A stretch of 64,000 nt of DNA from Hordeum vulgare subsp. vulgare (lineage: Eukaryota > Streptophyta > Magnoliopsida > Poales > Poaceae), in assembly GCF_904849725.1 (NCBI RefSeq), contig NC_058520.1, positions 396,379,993-396,443,992 of the forward strand, in the 5' to 3' direction. The notes beneath the pieces were generated by a model, which was not told the DNA's origin, did not search any database, and was given only the letters and a program-made list of their open reading frames with translations. Positions 57,656 through 64,000 of this stretch are shown piece by piece. The position numbers and the translations under genes are program-made. Each line of letters begins with the position of its first letter. The stretch's first letter is position 1.

Positions 57656-59492
57656 GAGAAGGAGTTTCTCTCGAAAGAATTGAGTGGGAGGAAGATAGAA
57701 CTTGATGAGGTTGTCAAACCTCTAGTCCCTCTGGATGGTGGCGCAGGGCAAGGGGAAACCCCTGTCGTTGCGATGCCGCTTGAGGAGGAAGTTGATGATG
57801 ATGATCATGAAACTTCAGATCAAGTTCCTATCGGACCCCGCAGGTCGACAAGATCACGTACTACTCGCGAGTGGTACAGTAATACTGTCTTATCAATTAT
57901 GTTCTTGGACAACAATGAACCTGCGAATTATGAAGAAGCAATGGTGGGCCCGGATTCCAACAAATGGCTGGAGGCCATGAAGTCTGAGATAGGATCTATG
58001 TACGAAAACAAAGTGTGGACTTTGGAAGTACTATCTATGTACGAAAACAAAGTGTGGACTTTGGAAGTACTACCTGAGGCCGCAAGGCTATTCAGAACAA
58101 ATGGATCTTTAAGAAGAAGACGGACGCAGACGGTAATGTGACCGTTTATAAAGCTCTACTTGTGGCAAAGGGTTTTTCACAAGTTCAAGGAGTTGACTAC
58201 AATGAGACGTTCTCACCGGTATCGATGCTTAAGTCAGTCCGAATCATGTTAGCAATAGCTACATTTTTCGATTATGAAATCTGGCAGATGGATGTCAAAA
58301 CGGCGTTCCTTAACGGTTTTCTTAAGGAAGAGTTGTATATGATGCAACCCGAAGGTCTTGTCGATACAAAGAATGCTAACAAAGTTTGCAAGCTCCAGCG
58401 ATCCATTTATGGACTGGTGTAAGCATCTCGGAGTTGGAATAAGCGCTTTGATGAGGTGATCAAAGCATTTGGGTTTATACAAGTGGTTGGAGAATCTTGT
58501 ATTTAAAAGAAAGTGAGTGGGAGCTATGTGGCATTTCTAATATTATATGTGGATGACATATTGCTGATTGGAAACAACTGGAGTTTTTGGAGAGCGTAAA
58601 GGATTACTTGAATAAAAGTTTCTCTATGAAGGACCTAGGAGAAGCTGCTTACATTCTAGGCATTAAGATCTAAAGGGATAGATCGAGACACCTGATAGGA
58701 CTTTCACAAAGCACATACCTTGACAAAGTTTTGAAGAAGTTCAAAATGGATCAGTCCAAGAAAGGGTCCTAGCGAGTGTTACAAGGTATAAAATTTAGTA
58801 AGACTCAGTGCCCAGCAACTGCGGAAGATAGAGAACAGATGAGTTCCGTCCCCTATGCTTCAGCCATAGGATCTAACATGTATGCAATCTTGTGCACTAG
58901 ACCAGACGTCGGCTTGGCCATAAGTATGGCAGGCAGGTTTCAGAGTAATCCATGAGTGGATCACTGGACGGTGGTCAAGAATATTCTGAAGTACCCGAAG
59001 GACTAAGGAATCGTAAAGGGTTACGTCGACGCAAGCTTTGACACCAATCCGGATGACTCTAAGTGACAAACCGGATACGTATTTATTCTTAATGGGGGTG
59101 TGGTAAGCTGGTGCAGTTCCAAACTAAGCGTCGTAGCATATTCTACATGTGAAGCGGAGTACATGGCTGCCTCAGAGGCAGCAAACGAGGGTGTCTGGAT
59201 GAAGCAGTTCATGAGGGATCTTGGAGTTGTGCCGAGCGCACTAAATCCAATAGCTTTGTTCTGTGACAACACTGGTACCATTGCTCTAGCAAAGGAACCA
59301 ACGTTTCACAAGATGACCAGACACATCAAACGACGCTTCAACCTCATCCGCGACTACGTCGAAGGAGAGGATGTGAATATTTGCAAAGTGCACACGGATC
59401 TGAATCTAGCAGACCCGCTGACTAAACCTCTTCCACGGGCAAAACATGATCAACACCAGAACTGTATATGTGTTAGATTTATTACAATGTAA
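57656..59492 (+). pseudogene. Copia RT and RNase H (element D)
   Basis: The hinge (RRSTRSRTTREW) is followed by RT in several frames: ALLVAKGFSQVQGVDYNETFSP, QMDVKTAFLNG, and YVDDILLIGN near 58545-58575, then RNase H with SWCSSKLSVVAYSTCEAEYMAASEA and FCDNTGTIALAK. It ends KPLPRAKHDQH. Many stops and frameshifts lie between 58100 and 59100. A 39-bp in-frame duplication is at 57994-58071. Confidence 0.85.
57994..58071 (+). repeat. Exact 39-bp tandem duplication in RT
   Basis: ATCTATGTACGAAAAC begins at 57994 and at 58033. The two units are identical and add 13 codons (SMYENKVWTLEVL) without changing frame. Confidence 0.95.
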
Positions 59493-59533
59493 ATCGCATG
59501 GCGATGTGAGGACTAGATTATTGACTCTAGTGC

Positions 59534-59544
59534 AAGTGGGAGAC
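59534..59544 (+). promoter_or_regulatory. Polypurine tract of element D
   Basis: AAGTGGGAGAC directly before the 3' LTR start TGTTGGAAA. It primes plus-strand DNA synthesis. Confidence 0.8.
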
Positions 59545-60308
59545 TGTTGGAAATATGCCCTAGAAGCAATGATAAAATTGTTATTACTCCCTCCGTCCCA
59601 AAATTCTTGTCTTAGGTTTGTCTAGAAATAAATGTATCTAAATGCTAAAACATGACTAGATACATTCATATCTAGACAAATCTAAGACAAGAATTTTGGG
59701 ACGGAGGGAGTATTATATTTCCTGTTACAAGATAATCGTTTATTATCCATGCTATAATTGTATTGAATGAAAACATAGATACATGTGTGGATACATAGAC
59801 AAAACAATGTCCCTAGCAAGCCTCTAGGATGCTAGCCAGTTGATCAATGATGGTCAAGGTTTTCTGACTATATGGAAGTGGTGTCACTTGATAACTGGAC
59901 CACATCATTAGGAGAATCATGTGATGGACTAGACCCAAGCTATGAACATAGCATATTGATCGTGTCGTTTTATTGCTATTGTTTTCTGTGTGTCAAGTAT
60001 TTATTCTTATGACCATGAGATCATATAACTCACTCACACCGTAGGAATACCTTGTGTGCATCAAACATCGCAACATAACTGGGTGACTATAAAGGTGTTC
60101 TACATGTATTCCGAAGGTATCCGTTGAGTTAGTATGGATCAAGACTGGGATTTGTCACTCCGTGTGACGCAGGGGTATCTCGGGGCCCACTCGGTAATAC
60201 AACATCACACACAAGACTTGCAAGTAATGTGACTAAGTGTAAGTCACGGGATCATGTATTACGAAACGAGTAAAGAGACTTGTCGGTAACGAGATTGAAA
60301 TAGGTATG
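59545..60308 (+). repeat. 3' LTR of element D, truncated by nested insertion
   Basis: Matches 52425-53055 of the 5' LTR once the MITE is removed. It stops after GAAATAGGTATG, where the 5' LTR continues CGGGTACCGACG. Confidence 0.95.
59587..59710 (+). mobile_element. Stowaway MITE (Thalos-like)
   Basis: 124 bp with near-perfect inverted ends: CTCCCTCCGTCCCAAAATTC and its complement at the right. It is flanked by TA on both sides. The 5' LTR of the same element has the empty site (GTTATTATTATATTTCC near 52457-52473). Confidence 0.95.
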
Positions 60309-61634
60309 TGATACGTCTCCAACGTATCTATAATTTTTGATGGTTTCATGCTATTATCTTGTCAAACTTTGGATATTTTGCATGCCTTCTATATATTTTT
60401 TAGGACTAACTTATTAACCCAGTGCCAAGTGACAGTTCCTGTCTTTTCCATGTTTTTGACCCCTTTTAGAGGAGATTTTGAAACAGAGTCCAAACGGAAG
60501 AAAATCCACGAAAAGATTTTTCCCGTAACGGAAGAAGATCGGGAAGCTTGAGAGACAAGGCAGGGGGCCTCAGGGGCCCCACAAGCCCCCACCCCGTGGC
60601 CAGGGGGGAGGTCGTGGCCCACAGGTTTGTGGGCCCCCTGAGCGCCCTCTGCCCTAGGGGTTGCGCCCGCAAGATCCCATTTGGGGCACGTTCTGGTGCC
60701 CTGCCGGATGGGGGATTCGGACACGGAGGGCTTCTTCATCAACACCATGACCTCTCCGATGATGCGTGAGTAGTTCACCATAGACCTACGGGCCCATAGC
60801 TAGTAACTAGATGGCTTCTTCTCTCTCTTGGATCTTCAATACAAAGTTCTCCATGATCTTCATGGAGATCTATCCAATGTAATCTTCTTTTGCGGTGCGT
60901 TTGTCGAGATCCGATGAATTGTGGATTTATGATCAGATTATCTATGAATCTTATTTGAGTTTCTTCTAATCTCTCTGATATGCATGATTTCATATCCTTG
61001 TAATTCTCTTCGAGTTGTGGGTTTTGTCCGGCCAACTAGATCTATGATTCTTGCATTGGGAGAAGTGTTTGGTTTTGGGTTCATACCGTGCGGTGACCTC
61101 ACCCAATGACAGAAGGGGTAGCGAGGCACGCATCGTGTTGTTGCCATCAAGGGTAAAAAGATGGGGTTTTCATCATTGGTTTGAGATTATCCCTCTACAT
61201 CATGTCATCTTGCTTAAGGCGTTACTCTGTTCGTCATGAACTCAATACACTAGATGCATGTTGGATAGCGGTCGATGTGTGGAGTAATAGTAGTAGATGC
61301 AGAAAGTATCCGTCTACTTGTCTCGGACGTGATGCATATATGTATGATCATTGCCTTAGTTATCGTCATGACTTTGCCCCGTTCTATCAATTGCTCCACG
61401 GTAATTTGTTCACCCACCATGATATTTGCAATTTTGAGAGAAGCCTCTAGTGAACACTATGGCCCCTGGGTCTACTCCACACCATATTTTCAGCCTTACA
61501 CTTTTTACTTTGTTGCACTTTCCGCCTTCATATCTCACTTTGCAAACAATCTTGAAGGGATTGACAACCTCTTTGAAGCATTGGGTGCAAGCTTGTTTGT
61601 GTTTGCGCACATACTCTAGACTTGACGAGACCCT
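60309..61634 (+). mobile_element. Athila-type LTR, 3' end displaced by element E
   Basis: It starts TGATACGTCTCCAACG and follows the solo LTR at 22485-23991 up to CTTGACGAGACCCT, about 130 bp before the end of that LTR, where element E starts. It interrupts the 3' LTR of D. Whether it is a solo LTR or a full element cannot be seen. Confidence 0.8.
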
Positions 61635-63454
61635 TGATACGTCTCCAATGTATCTATAATTTTTGATGGTTCCATGTTATTAGCTTGTCAACATTGGATG
61701 TTTTATATGCATGAATATGCTATTTTATATCTTTTTGGGACTAACCTATTAACTCAGTGCCAAGTGCCAATTTCTCTTTTTCCGTATTTTTGACCCTTTT
61801 TCAGACGGAGCCCAAATGGAATGAAACTTTACGATGATTTTTTTTGGACCAAAAGAGACCCCCGAAGCTTTGGAAGAAGGCTAGAAGAGCCACGAGGGAG
61901 TCACAAGCCCTGATGCCGCCACCACCCCCCTAGGTGGCGCAGGGCAGGCTTGTGACCTCCTCGTGGGCCCAACCGACGTAATTCCACCGCCATAAATTCC
62001 TATAAATTCAGAAACCTCCAGAAAGAAACCTAGATGGGGAGTTCCGCCACCGCAAGCCTCTATAGCCACCAAAAACCAATCTGGAGCCCGTTCCGGCACC
62101 CTGCCGGAGGGGGAATCCATCTCCGGTGGCCATCTTCATCATCCCGGCGATCGCCATGACGAGGAGGGAGTAGTTCTCCCTCGGGGCTGAGGGTATGTAC
62201 CAGTAGCTATGTGTTTGATCTCTCTCTCTCTCGTGTTCTTGAGATGTCTTGATCTCGATGTACCATGGGCTTTGCTAGTATAGTTGGATCTTATGATGTT
62301 CTTCCCCCTCTCCCTCTTGTAATGAATTGAGTTTCCCTTTTGGAGTTATCTTATCGGATTGAGTCTTTGAGAACACTTGATGTATGTCTTGCACGTGTCT
62401 ATCTGGTGTGATCAACTTGCGGGTTTGTGACATTGGGAACCTATGCATATGGGTTGGCACACGTTTGATTCATGTGAGTACTCGATGTATGTTTTGGTGA
62501 TCAACTTGCGGGTTCGTGACATTGGGAACCTATGCATAGGGGTTGGCACACGTTTTGACTCTCTGGTAGAAACTTTGGGGCACTCTTTGAAGTTCTATGT
62601 ATTGGTTGAATAGATGATTCTGAGATTATGTGATGCATATTATAATCAGGCCCACGGATACTTGAGGTGACAATGGAGTATATAGGTGACATTAGGGTCT
62701 TGGTTGATATGTATCTTAAGGTGTTATTCTAGTATGAACTCTATGATGGATCGAACGGAAAGAACAGCTTCGTGTTATTTTACTACGGACTCTTGAATAG
62801 ATTGATCAGAAAGAATAACTTTGTGGTGGTTTCGTACCCGACAATAATCTCTTCGTTTGTTCCCCGCTATTAGTGACTTTGGAGTGACTCTTTGTTGCAT
62901 GTTGAGGGCTAGTTATATGATCCAATTATGTTATCATTGTTGAGAGAACTTCACTAGTGAAAGTATGAACCCTAGGCCTTGTTTCCACGCATTGCAATAC
63001 TGTTCGTGCTCACTTTTACCATTTGTTACCTTGCTGTTTTTGTAATTTCAGATTACAAAAACCTATATCTACCATCCATATTGCACTTGTATCACCATCT
63101 CTTCGCCGAACTAGTGCACCTATACAACTTACCATCGTATTAGGTGTGTTAGGGACACAAGAGACTCTTTGTTATTTGGTTGCAGGGTTGCTTGAGAGAG
63201 ACCATCTTCATCCTACGCCTCCTGCGGATTGATAAACCTTAGGTCACCCACTTGAGGGAAAATTGCTATTGTCCTACAATCCTCTCCACTTGGAGGCCCA
63301 ACAACGTCTACAAGGAGAAGGTTGCGTAGTAGACATCAACCCTCCTTCTGGATCGATACCTTGGTTCTCAAACTGAGGGAAATACTTACTGCTCCTGTGC
63401 TGCATCACCCTTTCCTCTTCAAGGGAAAAACCGACACAACCAAGAGAAGTCGCA
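61635..63454 (+). repeat. 5' LTR of element E (right edge inferred)
   Basis: The right edge was set at GAAGTCGCA by alignment to the end of the solo LTR (AAGAGGCAACA). The usual distance to the primer-binding site is a few bases, but here 54 bp intervene. AGAAGAATTCC and AGAAGAATTTC bracket about 40 extra bases, so an insertion or duplication separates them. Confidence 0.65.
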
Positions 63455-63508
63455 AGAAGAATTCCTAGCACCAAGGAATGACTTTTGTTACCGTAGAAGA
63501 AGAATTTC

Positions 63509-63526
63509 TGGCGCCGTTGCCGGGGA
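63509..63526 (+). promoter_or_regulatory. Primer-binding site, element E
   Basis: TGGCGCCGTTGCCGGGGA is the standard site of many plant Athila and Tat elements, attributed to tRNA-Asp. Confidence 0.85.
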
Positions 63527-63747
63527 GGAAGATCAAGTCAAGAACTCATCCAAGTAAGTGTTGCAAACTCATCTCTTGCATTTACTTTGTTTGCCAGTTG
63601 CCTCTCGTTTTCCTCTCCCCCACTTCACCAATTTGCCTTTTTCGTTTGCCTTCTTCGTTCGCCCTTTTCTCTCGCTTGCTTTCTGTTCGCTTGTGTGCCA
63701 TGTACCTTCAATATGCTTGCATCTTCGCTTGCTGAAAATCTAGTGAT

Positions 63748-64000
63748 ATGGATCCTCATCCACTCGCTAATCTCTTTAAGAGATCCAATTATGTTGATCC
63801 AATTGCTAGTGAGTTGAGTGCACTTGACTATCTTTATGGAGTTTTGCTTGAGATGCGTGAATCTAAAAATTGTGAGGAAGAAATTTATGAAGTGATTCAC
63901 GACGGCTCCTTGGATGAAGAGCATGATTGCAATGGTTTCACTATACATTCTATTAGTGACAATCATGCTAAAAATATGCAAAACCCTAAGCTTGGAGATG
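63748..64000 (+). CDS. N-terminus of gag, element E (runs off the window)
   Basis: The ATG at 63748 opens MDPHPLANLFKRSNYVDPIA and stays open for 84 codons to the end of the window. The start lies about 220 bp after the primer-binding site. The gag domain itself is not reached, so the call rests on position and on similarity to Athila-type gag starts of Triticeae that I remember. Confidence 0.6.
   Translation, partial: MDPHPLANLFKRSNYVDPIASELSALDYLYGVLLEMRESKNCEEEIYEVIHDGSLDEEHDCNGFTIHSISDNHAKNMQNPKLGD

Larger units (their letters stand above)
52425..60308 (+). mobile_element. Angela/BARE-type Ty1/copia element D, 3' LTR interrupted
   Basis: 5' LTR 52425-54240, degraded primer-binding site, long leader, gag-pol 55507-59492, polypurine tract and a 3' LTR starting at 59545, broken at 60308 by an Athila-type LTR. 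CTGCA at 52420-52424 should be the left TSD; the right one is outside the window. LTR and protein are close to Angela, WIS and BARE-1 but visibly diverged. The element inserted into Copia element C. Confidence 0.9.
61635..64000 (+). mobile_element. Athila-type Ty3/gypsy element E, 5' part
   Basis: LTR, primer-binding site and the start of gag are present in order; the rest is beyond the window. The LTR starts TGATACGTCTCCAATG. The style fits Sabrina/WHAM-type elements of Triticeae. Confidence 0.8.

Overview
The window looks like gene-poor, retrotransposon-rich chromatin of a Triticeae grass (wheat, Aegilops or barley type). The call rests on Sukkula-type giant LTRs (their 3' end matches the Sukkula LTR motif known to me), Angela/BARE-type Copia LTRs and gag-pol, Stowaway MITEs with CTCCCTCCGT-type ends, and Athila-type LTRs starting TGATACGTCTCC. 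No family name was confirmed by a search.

Layout, left to right. 1-3461 is a broken copy (A2) of a Tat-lineage Ty3/gypsy element with pol on the minus strand. 3460-3900 is the 3' tail of a Sukkula LTR, fused directly to an Angela-type Copia gag-integrase fragment (3901-5290). About 5640-18034 is a second, longer copy (A) of the same Tat element. Its LTR and primer-binding site lie at the right, followed leftwards by gag, protease, RT, RNase H, a second archaeal-type RNase H and integrase, and then a plus-strand (antisense) gene at 6151-9896 that appears to have introns. It sits against the 3' part of an Angela-type LTR (18035-18696). 18854-25288 is a Sukkula LTR carrying a 1.5-kb solo LTR with a perfect target-site duplication (TSD). 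About 25.3-34.9 kb is the only TE-poor part. It holds small MITEs, simple repeats, a diverged tandem duplication and a divergent pair of small single-pass membrane protein genes (31894-32487 minus, 32834-33421 plus), the only plausible host genes.

The right half is a nest. A minus-strand Copia element (C, about 34860-52424) was hit by a 5'-truncated LINE. The LINE was split by a nearly complete 14.8-kb Tat element (B, 35635-50407; 557-bp LTRs, TSD ACAAG). A 70-bp tandem array inside B was in turn split by a complete Sukkula solo LTR (38291-43718, TSD CTAAG). Further right, element C was hit by an Angela-type Copia element (D, from 52425). D's 3' LTR carries a Stowaway MITE and was cut by an Athila-type LTR (60309), which was itself cut by another Athila-type element (E). 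E's 5' LTR, primer-binding site and gag start run off the window.

Two observations stand out. First, both Tat families carry a gene on the strand opposite to pol. In A it reads as seven exons with GT-AG or GC-AG junctions that keep frame, and a 71-bp tandem array lies inside one intron. Second, A and B share an in-frame UAG at the same aligned position between protease and reverse transcriptase, suggesting recoding or splicing of the polyprotein. All pol genes here are damaged to some degree.
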